DNA of 10,695 bases. It comes from CAIUVD01 sp044338255 (GTDB lineage Bacteria; Planctomycetota; UBA11346). A program made the translations under genes and the position numbers. Where the stretch lies: contig JBIILZ010000124.1 in NCBI GenBank assembly GCA_044338255.1, positions 1 through 10,695 of the forward strand, written 5' to 3'. Below, in pieces: positions 1 to 6,912 of the stretch; position 1 is the stretch's first letter; each line of letters starts with the position of its first letter. The notes under the pieces were generated by a model. That model was given only the letters and a program-made list of their open reading frames with translations, made no database searches and was not told the DNA's origin.

Positions 1-135
1 CAGCTTACGAACGAGACTGCCGACAACTCGTCAGATCAGCGCAAAAACGCAGGCCTGGACGCTCGCGACCGCGCGAACGACTGGCACCATTTGGACACTT
101 CGCAGGGGGTAAGTGAATGCCATTGCCCCTAGGCC

Positions 136-1011
136 ATGCCCAATGCGTTATCTGCGAAGCACGAATGCATGGATAATTTTCAGAATTGGTGGCACGGATG
201 GATGTGTATCACTGCATTGTTGGCCATAATCGGGCTCAACAGTCGCGGTTTATCTGCCCAAGACCTTGTTATCGGGAGTGGATGGAATCACAGTTTTGGG
301 ATCACATCTGGTGCGGTCTTCAGTTGGGGCTTAGATGGCGACGGCCAGCTGGGAGATGCGCAAACGGTCGATGTGCGTACTCCCAAGTTGATCTCTGGCT
401 TTTCCGGCATTGTTGAAGTGGTGGGCGGGCGCTACCACACCTTGGCGCGAGCCAATGATGGTCGGCTGTGGGTCACCGGTCGAAATTCTAGCGGCCAGCT
501 GGGCCTGGGAAATACATCGGGGGTTCAGGTACCGACGTTAGTCCCGATGTTGGGAGTTCAGCAGGTGGCAGCGGGCAGTGATCATAGCGCGATCCTGCTC
601 ACTGACGGGACGGTGTGGAGCTGCGGCTACAACGGGTATGGCCAGTTGGGTCTGGGCGATACGAACAATCGCGCGAGTTTCACGCAGATCACCGGCTTAT
701 CGAACATCGTGCACATTGAGTGTGGCGAGAACTTCAGCATGGCGGTGGAGGGCAGTGGGGCGGTGTGGGCGTGGGGCTATAATGCCTACGGTCAATTGGG
801 CGACGGCACGTCATCGCAGCGCAACGCACCGGTACGCCTGGGTGCTAACCAAAGGGGACAGGCCACCTTATTTTTTTGCCTCATCCGCAGAATCTATGGG
901 TCATCGGTGGCTCAGGTAGTGCGCCAAGCTGGTGAAAAAGCGCTATTTCCAACACATCATCGCTGCGGTTTCCGTATGCGCGGCGCATGCCGACCTTGGC
1001 CTTGTTGTTGA
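136..1011 (+). CDS. Secreted RCC1-repeat (beta-propeller) protein, 3' end replaced by an IS
   Basis: The genuine part is residues 1 to about 236 (bases 136-843). A hydrophobic signal segment lies at residues 22-34, with probable cleavage near the Ser-Ala-Gln at 40-42, so the product is exported. It is followed by RCC1-type repeats of about 50 residues. Each carries the hallmark W/G-x-G-x-N/D-x-x-G-Q-L-G core (GQLG near residues 70, 120, 170 and 220) and an H-S/T-x-A/G strand motif near 51, 101, 150 and 200. A complete RCC1 propeller has seven blades; only about four are present. From about residue 237 the frame runs into IS DNA and gives an unrelated tail ending at 1011. Such proteins usually act in protein binding or at the surface; no specific function can be assigned. 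Met12 (base 169) is an alternative start; neither start has a clear ribosome binding site. Its base composition is less GC-rich than the operon to the right. Probably non-functional. Confidence 0.8.
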   Translation: MPNALSAKHECMDNFQNWWHGWMCITALLAIIGLNSRGLSAQDLVIGSGWNHSFGITSGAVFSWGLDGDGQLGDAQTVDVRTPKLISGFSGIVEVVGGRYHTLARANDGRLWVTGRNSSGQLGLGNTSGVQVPTLVPMLGVQQVAAGSDHSAILLTDGTVWSCGYNGYGQLGLGDTNNRASFTQITGLSNIVHIECGENFSMAVEGSGAVWAWGYNAYGQLGDGTSSQRNAPVRLGANQRGQATLFFCLIRRIYGSSVAQVVRQAGEKALFPTHHRCGFRMRGACRPWPCC

Positions 1012-2149
1012 GCCCCGCGACGACCCCCGACGAGAATACCTTTCCAGCGCGGAAATAGTTGAGGATCAGGTGTCGATGGACGCGGAAGGATTTGGCCATG
1101 GCCATCATGGGCTTGATCCGTGAGCGCATGACGCGTCGACACCAGTCATCGAGGAAGTCCCCGGCGTGCTCGGGGATTGAGTAGATCCAGAGTCGGTCGA
1201 GGTCGAGTCGGAAGAAATAGGCTTTGATGGTGGTGAGGTTGAGGTTGACCGGATTGGCGAAGATGTCTTTGCGATGTCGCCGTTGCTTGGGCGTCAGGTT
1301 GATGGGCTTCTTGAGCCAGATCCATCGCGTGCGGACCAAGACGGCTTTGCCCTTGGCGCGCAGTTTGGCCATCTCTGTTCGTCTGACCTGGTCGACAGCG
1401 AGCCCGAGTTTGGCTACGAGGTGGAAACGGTCGAGGACGTTGATGGCCTTGGGTGCATGCTTGGCGATGAGGGTGAGATAGGGCTTCCACATATCGGTAC
1501 AGAAGAACTGGATCTTGTCGCGTCGTTCCTTGCCAAACCAGACGAAGAATTGCCGAAATGATTTCTTCGTTCGTCCACGTCCGATCCATAACAGTCGGCG
1601 ACAGCCGGTGTCGATCTGATAGACCAACGTCAGATAGCGTTGTCCGTGCGAGCGCTGAATTTCATCGACACCAAGGGCGGTAACGAGTTCGAGATCCTGG
1701 TTGGCCTTGCCGTACGCAACTACCCAAGACACCGCTCGATACACGGCATCTCAGCCGACATGGAAACGTTTTCCGGCTTCCTTCCACGTCGTCACCTTCG
1801 CCCAACTCGTCAGAAAAATCATGAAGACGGTAGTCATCGGGCTCTTGCCCTGTGCCCACGGAATTTGCTCAACCACCACCCGATCACATGGCGTACACGA
1901 CACGCGTCGCATGGGATAGATGAGCTGAACTGGAATCCCCCACAGTGGCACCATCAGAAAAGTTCGTGCCGGCAACCGATCATACGTCGGCCCGGCCGTC
2001 CCGCAGACCGAGCAGATTGGTCGATCCCGACGGTGCGGATGAATGCGACAACGCAGGGTCTCTGCGCCTCGCTTGCCTGACAGGCACATGGTCTCGTAAC
2101 TGAACCCCTTGATCGGATAAACGTGTCGCAGCAAAGTCTCAATGTGCAT
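881..2149 (-). pseudogene. ISL3-family transposase, interrupted by an in-frame TGA
   Basis: The start is ATG at 2149 with a GGGAGG ribosome binding site 8 nt upstream (2158-2163). An upstream in-frame start at 2185 is less likely. The N-terminal zinc-finger domain typical of ISL3 shows Cys46, Cys49, Cys85 and Cys88. Codon 133 is TGA (1753-1751), and the same frame continues without a break into the catalytic domain. That domain has VDEIQ (Asp near 162), TDMW (Asp near 219) and the GLNNKAK region near 379-385, and ends at 881. The whole frame is 423 codons, a normal size for the family. The expected residue at the stop is Trp, with TGG changed to TGA. The position of the third acidic residue before GLNN is Ala (codon GCG at 1018-1016), where the family has Glu. 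TGA is used as a normal stop by genes elsewhere in the window, so recoding is unlikely. Catalytically dead on two counts. Confidence 0.9.
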
Positions 2150-2206
2150 CGCCCTGGCCTCCCTTTTACCGAGGGCCGGATTCACCGGTCAGCCAGGGCG
2201 ATGCAC
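2144..2206. repeat. Perfect 15-bp inverted repeat around the transposase start
   Basis: Arms at 2144-2158 and 2192-2206 are exact reverse complements separated by 33 nt. On the minus-strand transcript the second arm contains the ATG start codon of the ISL3 transposase at 2149 and touches the first base of its GGGAGG ribosome binding site. Any transcript entering from outside the element would fold and bury the start codon. IS10 and IS50 are known to block translation from read-through transcripts in this way; that this hairpin does the same is inference. Confidence 0.75.
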
Positions 2207-2230
2207 GTGATTTCACCTCCAACGGTTAGC

Positions 2231-2474
2231 TGAGCCCCGCCGGAGGCACGACCACCCTCAGAACACGTAGATACCCAGGCACCGCCGAAGGCGGCGAGCG
2301 CCGTCTCCGGCGCGATGCCCTTGACAGCGAGCACGGTGGGCACGCTCGACGGGGGTGAAGGGCTGAAGATTCCGAACTCGCTCTCATCCATCGGTCCCTT
2401 CGCCGCCGACGACACGCCCGCCGCGCACAGCGGTCAAGGGTGCCGATCGCACACTGACATCTCAATTTTCGCCG
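2231..2474. other. Gene-poor junction between two mobile-element remnants
   Basis: No convincing gene is seen here. A 78-codon minus-strand frame (2182-2415) and a plus-strand frame crossing 2315 are open, but they have no ribosome binding site, no recognised motif, and run across the apparent IS boundary. The rest of the RCC1 gene, expected here if the IS had inserted simply, is absent in all frames. The segment may be the worn end of another insertion. Confidence 0.4.
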
Positions 2475-3017
2475 TCAGGCGATCAAATGACCCACGAATT
2501 CACCGGAAGACCCCCTTTTTTTCGGGCGATGTAATCGCCAGGTCTTTATTGTCCGATAGATGGTGTCTCGCTTCAGATTCAGACGTTCGCCGATCTGCGG
2601 ATCGCTTAGGCCCTGGTCGATCAGAGCCTGGATCTCACGCAACCGTTCGAGCGTCACCTCCGGTCCTGCGCGCACCGACCGCTTCCGTTCGAAGAACGAC
2701 CGTGCACCGCCGGCGCGATACTGCTGCAACGCTCGCTTCACGCTGATCGCCGACACCCCGAACGCCCGCTCTACCTCGACCAGCTTGCAGGCGCCGCCGT
2801 CGCAGAGCATGCTCGACTGGTGTCGAAATGACGCCGTATCGCATTCGCCATGCGAGGCCAGTGGCATGCCTTGATGGAACCACCACACGATGCCATGACG
2901 CCGCACGACCGAGACGGGATCGCTGACATGGATCGGTTCGTCGTCGTAGCGCGGTAGGCACAGCTGGCGTCCGCTGGGCGGGATTGCGGGCGTATCGGGC
3001 GACGGCATACCCGGCAT
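2475..3017 (-). CDS. Helix-turn-helix N-terminal fragment of a transposase-like protein
   Basis: The start chosen is the ATG at 3017 (180 residues). A GTG at 3116 would add 33 Arg/Ser-rich residues with no family resemblance, and neither start has a strong ribosome binding site. An N-terminal strand-rich stretch containing RYDDEP and IVWWFHQGMPLASH resembles the opening of a large transposase family that I recall from Deltaproteobacteria and Planctomycetes. Two DNA-binding segments follow: residues about 75-97 (VERAFGVSAISVKRAL) and about 136-160 (IGERLNLKRDTIYRTI). Family members continue for several hundred residues into a catalytic part. Here the frame stops soon after a run of seven A residues (minus strand, 2522-2516), and the other frames close quickly too, so the catalytic part is missing. 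It lies 162 bases downstream of the ATPase stop on the same strand and is probably a passenger, not an operon member. A stand-alone HTH regulator is possible but less likely. Confidence 0.55.
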   Translation of the reverse strand: MPGMPSPDTPAIPPSGRQLCLPRYDDEPIHVSDPVSVVRRHGIVWWFHQGMPLASHGECDTASFRHQSSMLCDGGACKLVEVERAFGVSAISVKRALQQYRAGGARSFFERKRSVRAGPEVTLERLREIQALIDQGLSDPQIGERLNLKRDTIYRTIKTWRLHRPKKRGSSGEFVGHLIA

Positions 3018-3179
3018 GGTCTCGACTCGCGATCCGCGGCGAATGGCACGTCGGCTTGACGGTGCCGAGGATAGAACGGCAGAGATACCGGCAATTATGC
3101 GGAAATCGGCGCGCACGCTGTGGACTGGGCGAAATCAGGCGATCCGGGGCCCTGAATCTATGTCCTGCCCGAAGGCAAA

Positions 3180-5033
3180 TCAGCCAGCAACGAGCTGACG
3201 CTCGACCGCGCTTACGCGTGGTTCGGTGTCTGCACTCGCCCATCCCGCAACCGCTAGCACAGCGATCCCAATAGCGTTATGAAGCAAGGCTGAAACCAAT
3301 GGTCCTACCAGCCCGGCGGCGGCGATCACGACCAGGAGACCGGTACCGGCGAGAGCGAGGATGATCGAGAGCCTGAGCGCCGCCCCGGCGCGGCGCGCCA
3401 GCCGGATCGCCTGGGGCAGACAACGCAGATCGTCACCAGTGAGCACGGCATCGGACGCGGCGAGCGCAGCCCCAGCGGCTCTGCGTCCCATGGCGACGCC
3501 AACCACTCCAGCCCGCAGCATCAAGGCATCATTGATGCCATCGCCGATGACCAGCGGCTTGCGGCCGGATGCCAGAACTCCTCGGAGGCGCTCCAGTTTG
3601 TCTGCGGGCAGGAGGCCACCCGCGTGCTCGTCGGCACCGACCATTTCCGCCACTGGAGCCACGACTTCGGCGCGGTCACCCGAGAGTACGCATTGCAGAT
3701 TCAGGCCCAGGGAGCGCAAGTCCGCCAGCGCAGCCTTGGCTTCCGGACGCAGAGGGTCGATGAAGGCCAGCCAACCGAGTAGACGCCCACCGGCGGCGAC
3801 GGCGACCAGCGTTCTGGCATCATCAGCCGGAGGAATCGCTGCGATCCCGAACGTGGCCAGCAGTTCGCTCCGGCCGAGCATGGCCTGAACACCGCCACAG
3901 ATTCCGGAGACGCCGAGTCCGGGATGTTCGACGGTATCCATCGCCGGCAGGATTCCGAGCTGGGCCTCGCGAATGGCCCGACTCACCGGATGATGACTGG
4001 CCGCCGCCAGGCCAGCAGCGACCGCGAGCACCTGCTTTTGATCCACGCCTTCTGCCGGCAACACCGCATCCAAGGCTAACGTCCCACGGGTGAGAGTCCC
4101 GGTCTTGTCGATCAGCAGGGTGTCGACCACTGCCAAACGTTCGAGTACGGCACCAGCAGACAGGAGCATACCGCGCTTGGCCGAAGCGGCGATGGCCACG
4201 ACCGCGGTCGCAGGCGCTGCGAGAGCGAGGGCGCACGGGCAGGCGGCCACGATCACCGCCAGGGCAGTGGACAGTGAACCAGAAGCGAAACCGGCCGCCA
4301 TGGCCACGATCAGCACCAAGGGCAGATAGGTACCGGCATAGCGTTCGAGCACCCGTACCGCCGCCGGCTTGAGATTCTCAGCTTCTGTCAAAAGCCGCTG
4401 GACGGCGCCCAACACCGTCTCTTGGCTAGCGCGATCGACAACCATGCGCAGCACACCCTCGTGGTTGACGCCCCCGGCCAGCACGCTGTCGCCCGGACCA
4501 ACGGATACGGGCAGGCTTTCCCCGGTGACCGCCGCCGACGCCACATGGGAACGTCCGGACACGATCCGACCATCGGCAGGAATGGCATCGCCTGGGAGCA
4601 GCTCGACTAGGTCGCCGATCTGCAGCTGGTCGGAGTCGACCTCTTCGCGGATCTCGCCGCGCAGTCGCCTAGCTTGGCTGCGCCGCAGACCTTCTAGAGC
4701 GGCGATGGCGGCTCTCGAGCCACGCATGCTGCGCTCCTCGAATACATGGCCGGCAAGCAGAGTTAGCGGTACCGCCACCGCGGTCAGCAGATCACCCGCG
4801 GCCCAGGCCGCCACGGCGACAATCAGCACCAGCAGGTCCGCAGTCCCATGCAGATCCTCGCGCCACAATGCGCGCCAGGCACCCGGGATGATCAGGGCTA
4901 CCACCGGTATTGCCGCCACCGCATACAACGTTTGGGACAGCTCAGTTTGCCCAGGATCAGCCAATTGGATGGTGAATCCCGTGCCGAGCACAGCAGCAGC
5001 TCCCAAAGCGACCACACCGGGAGATATGCTCAT
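3180..5033 (-). CDS. P1B-type heavy-metal-translocating P-type ATPase
   Basis: This is an inner-membrane pump that uses ATP to move a transition-metal cation. The start at 5033 (617 residues) is chosen because its ATG overlaps the upstream stop as ATGA; an in-frame ATG at 5114 would extend 82 bases further back into that gene. All catalytic signatures are present: TGES (about 170-173, actuator), CPC in the transmembrane metal site (265-267), DKTGT with the phosphorylated Asp (309), the His-Pro pair SHHP (348-349) of heavy-metal pumps, and GDGIND (497-502). No N-terminal CxxC or His-rich metal-binding domain exists; the protein starts directly with membrane helices. The late helix carries LLHN (His585-Asn586), not the YN/MxxSS signature of Cu(I) pumps or the K/DxG signature of Zn/Cd pumps, so the substrate cannot be assigned. 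It is the last gene of the SPFH operon. No terminator is obvious in the bases after the stop. Confidence 0.92.
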   Translation of the reverse strand: MSISPGVVALGAAAVLGTGFTIQLADPGQTELSQTLYAVAAIPVVALIIPGAWRALWREDLHGTADLLVLIVAVAAWAAGDLLTAVAVPLTLLAGHVFEERSMRGSRAAIAALEGLRRSQARRLRGEIREEVDSDQLQIGDLVELLPGDAIPADGRIVSGRSHVASAAVTGESLPVSVGPGDSVLAGGVNHEGVLRMVVDRASQETVLGAVQRLLTEAENLKPAAVRVLERYAGTYLPLVLIVAMAAGFASGSLSTALAVIVAACPCALALAAPATAVVAIAASAKRGMLLSAGAVLERLAVVDTLLIDKTGTLTRGTLALDAVLPAEGVDQKQVLAVAAGLAAASHHPVSRAIREAQLGILPAMDTVEHPGLGVSGICGGVQAMLGRSELLATFGIAAIPPADDARTLVAVAAGGRLLGWLAFIDPLRPEAKAALADLRSLGLNLQCVLSGDRAEVVAPVAEMVGADEHAGGLLPADKLERLRGVLASGRKPLVIGDGINDALMLRAGVVGVAMGRRAAGAALAASDAVLTGDDLRCLPQAIRLARRAGAALRLSIILALAGTGLLVVIAAAGLVGPLVSALLHNAIGIAVLAVAGWASADTEPRVSAVERQLVAG

Positions 5034-5944
5034 GGCGCCACCACTCCCAGTCGGGCTGATTCGCCGGCAGGAATGACCACCAAGCGTTGGACCTGTCGGA
5101 GCAGGAGGGTGCACTGTTCACGCCAATGGGCTTCGAGCACTTCGCCGCGCGGCCTGCCGGCGTCGATCACCTGATGCAAAGCCGTGATTGGCGCGAGGGC
5201 CGTGCGTTGCGCCGCCACGCGCTCGGCAGCCGTGGCAGCCGCGGATTGCACCAAGACGTCAGCATCGATCCGCGCCCGGCTACGTACCCAGCCGGCCCGA
5301 TTCTCGGCCTCTGCCAGACTGCGAGAACCCTCGGCAGCCGCATCTTGGACGGCCGCGAACGCAGCCTTGGCAGCGAGCGGCGGCAAGACCGTCAGATCGA
5401 CGCGGCGCACCACCACCCCCAACGGTAGACCTGCATCAAGCCAACCCTGGATGCGACCGGCGAGGCGGATGCGGAAGGCCTGCGGATCACCGGTGACCAG
5501 TCCGGCCAAGGGTGTGCCCGCCGTCTCCGCAATGAGGGCAGCGCATCCCGCCCGCCGCAATCCTTGGTCGACATCGGCGACCCGCAGGGCATAGATCCGA
5601 GGATCTTTCAAGGAATAGACGATGGTCGCCTGCGCCTGGATTAGGGCTCCATCAGCCGTCAGCAGCCGACCGCGGCGGGCCACGCCATCTTCGACCATAT
5701 CCATGATTTCGAGCGTCAATTGTCGATCGGGACCCGGCAACACCAGGATCTCGGCCAAGGGACGCGGCGGATAGAGCAGCAGGCCGGGAGTGCTACGGAC
5801 CTCCTGCACCTGACCCCAGGCCAAGACCACCGCCTGTTCTCCGGCACGTACCACCCGGACTCCAGACGTGAGCCAACCGAGCACCAGCAGGGCGCCAACC
5901 ACAGCCCCCAGACGCAGACCCCGGGCCAGCGGATGGCGGCTCAT
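5030..5944 (-). CDS. HflK-like SPFH/band-7 membrane protein (third SPFH gene)
   Basis: This 304-residue protein has one N-terminal membrane segment (about 12-32) and then an SPFH/band-7 domain. The domain opens with AGEQAVVLAWG (about 34-44) and contains the HflK-type strand YSLKDPRIYALRV (about 110-122). An Ala/Glu/Arg-rich helical stretch, probably a coiled coil, occupies about 200-250. In the family, HflK and HflC form a heteromeric cage in the inner membrane that encloses the FtsH protease and modulates its access to membrane substrates. No FtsH gene is present here. The ATG overlaps the preceding stop as ATGA and has a good GGGGGAG ribosome binding site at 5956-5950, five bases away. Its own stop overlaps the ATPase start as ATGA. 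Assignment to SPFH is firm; HflK rather than HflC is a judgement from the middle strands. Confidence 0.8.
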   Translation of the reverse strand: MSRHPLARGLRLGAVVGALLVLGWLTSGVRVVRAGEQAVVLAWGQVQEVRSTPGLLLYPPRPLAEILVLPGPDRQLTLEIMDMVEDGVARRGRLLTADGALIQAQATIVYSLKDPRIYALRVADVDQGLRRAGCAALIAETAGTPLAGLVTGDPQAFRIRLAGRIQGWLDAGLPLGVVVRRVDLTVLPPLAAKAAFAAVQDAAAEGSRSLAEAENRAGWVRSRARIDADVLVQSAAATAAERVAAQRTALAPITALHQVIDAGRPRGEVLEAHWREQCTLLLRQVQRLVVIPAGESARLGVVAP

Positions 5945-6912
5945 CGCCGCTCCCCCTGCAGTTCAGCGCGGCGGATGATATCTGGATCGAGTACCGGCTG
6001 GGTGGGAGTCCCCGGTCGATTCATCAGGGCGTCGAAGGGCGCGGCATCGGCGCGCAGAACCAGTGCCGTGGGCCGTTCGAATACCAGCCGCACCGCATCC
6101 AGTGAACGCACTAGCCGGTAGAGTTCCGGATCCTTCCGCCAAGCCTCCGCAACCAGCGCGGAAGCGCTGCGGATGCCTTCAGCGGTGGTGGTGGCGGCGG
6201 TGGCGCGCGCCTCGGCCATGGCCGTGCGTGCCGCTGCCTCGGCCTCGGCCACCAGTTGGCCTGCACGTTCCTGACCGGCAGCGCGGATGCGGGCGGCAGC
6301 GGCGTTGCGCTCCTCGACCATCGCCGCCACGGTCGCCTCGACGATCCGCTCGGGCAGCATGAGTCGTTCCAGGCCCACGGCCTGGATGACGATGCCATAG
6401 CGCACCGCTTCCGAACGTAGGCGTTCGGAGAGCGCGGATTCGAAAGCCGGCAAGGTGGTGGAAGCCCCTGCCCCGAGCAATTCGGCCAGCCGGAAGCGGC
6501 CGGAGATCGTCTGCATCCCCGAACCGAGTAGCCCACGCAGATGGGCGGTTGCGGTCACCTGATCGCCATCGACCGCCCGTACGAAGGCCAACACGGCTTC
6601 TGTTGTTCGACCGACCTGCCACCCGGCAAAACTTTCCACAGCGAGCGTCGCGCCATCGGCGGTCTGCACATCGTAGACCCCGGAAGAGGAGCTGCGCAGA
6701 CGCAGATCGATCAGGCGCAGACGTTCGATCGGGGGCGGCAGATGCCAGATGATGCCAGGCTCGCTGGTCACCCGCACGGGAGCCCCGAAACGCAGAACCA
6801 CGGCCGCCTGCCCATCGCGGACGACCGTCAGGCAGGTGGCCAGACCCAGGCCCAGGAACACGGCGAAGGCCAGCCCGGCTCGCAAGGAGTGACGGAGTCG
6901 ATCAGCGGACAT
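5941..6912 (-). CDS. HflC-like SPFH/band-7 membrane protein (second SPFH gene)
   Basis: This 323-residue protein has a single N-terminal membrane segment (about 12-31). An SPFH domain follows, beginning DGQAAVVLRFGAPVRV (about 33-48) and PGIIWHLPPPIERL (about 52-65), matching the HflC pattern of a reactive strand then 'PGL..K.P'. Later come YGIVIQAVGLERLMLPERI (about 173-191) and a long charged Ala/Glu/Arg helix (about 195-255), the coiled-coil stalk of HflC-type proteins. The end (ELYRLVRSLDAVRLVF, then a strand LVLRAD) agrees with the HflC C-terminus, so the domain appears complete. The start lies inside the end of the preceding SPFH gene (11-bp overlap) with no strong ribosome binding site, which suggests translational coupling. 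It probably assembles with the neighbouring HflK-like products into a mixed ring or cage. Confidence 0.82.
   Translation of the reverse strand: MSADRLRHSLRAGLAFAVFLGLGLATCLTVVRDGQAAVVLRFGAPVRVTSEPGIIWHLPPPIERLRLIDLRLRSSSSGVYDVQTADGATLAVESFAGWQVGRTTEAVLAFVRAVDGDQVTATAHLRGLLGSGMQTISGRFRLAELLGAGASTTLPAFESALSERLRSEAVRYGIVIQAVGLERLMLPERIVEATVAAMVEERNAAAARIRAAGQERAGQLVAEAEAAARTAMAEARATAATTTAEGIRSASALVAEAWRKDPELYRLVRSLDAVRLVFERPTALVLRADAAPFDALMNRPGTPTQPVLDPDIIRRAELQGERR

Larger units (their letters stand above)
844..2230 (-). mobile_element. ISL3-family insertion sequence (ends approximate)
   Basis: The element is defined by its ISL3-type transposase (881-2149) and by the abrupt end of RCC1 homology at about 843. 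The outer limits are tentative. GCTAACC at 844-850 is matched in inverted orientation by GGTTAGC at 2224-2230, and homology further in is poor. The 8-bp flanks (836-843 and 2231-2238) are not identical, so no target-site duplication supports these ends. Either the true ends differ by some tens of bases or one flank has been rearranged since insertion. Confidence 0.6.

Noticed and set aside
1751..1753. TGA read as Trp (genetic code change or stop-codon recoding) in the ISL3 transposase
   Set aside because: TGA is the normal stop at 8509, 6902, 5941, 5030 and 3180, so the simple explanation is a nonsense mutation.
836..2280. GCCTGGGT at 836-843 and its reverse complement at 2273-2280 as IS terminal repeats
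   Set aside because: The match is only 8 bp with no extension on either side, and the left copy lies in a plausible RCC1 coding stretch. Chance is likely.
2516..2522. Programmed frameshift at the A-run near the end of the HTH fragment
   Set aside because: Both shifted frames hit stops within about 15 codons and do not restore a catalytic domain.
3117..3179. A terminator after the ATPase gene
   Set aside because: Only a 5-bp stem (TCAGG with CCTGA) can be drawn, and no T-run follows on the minus strand.
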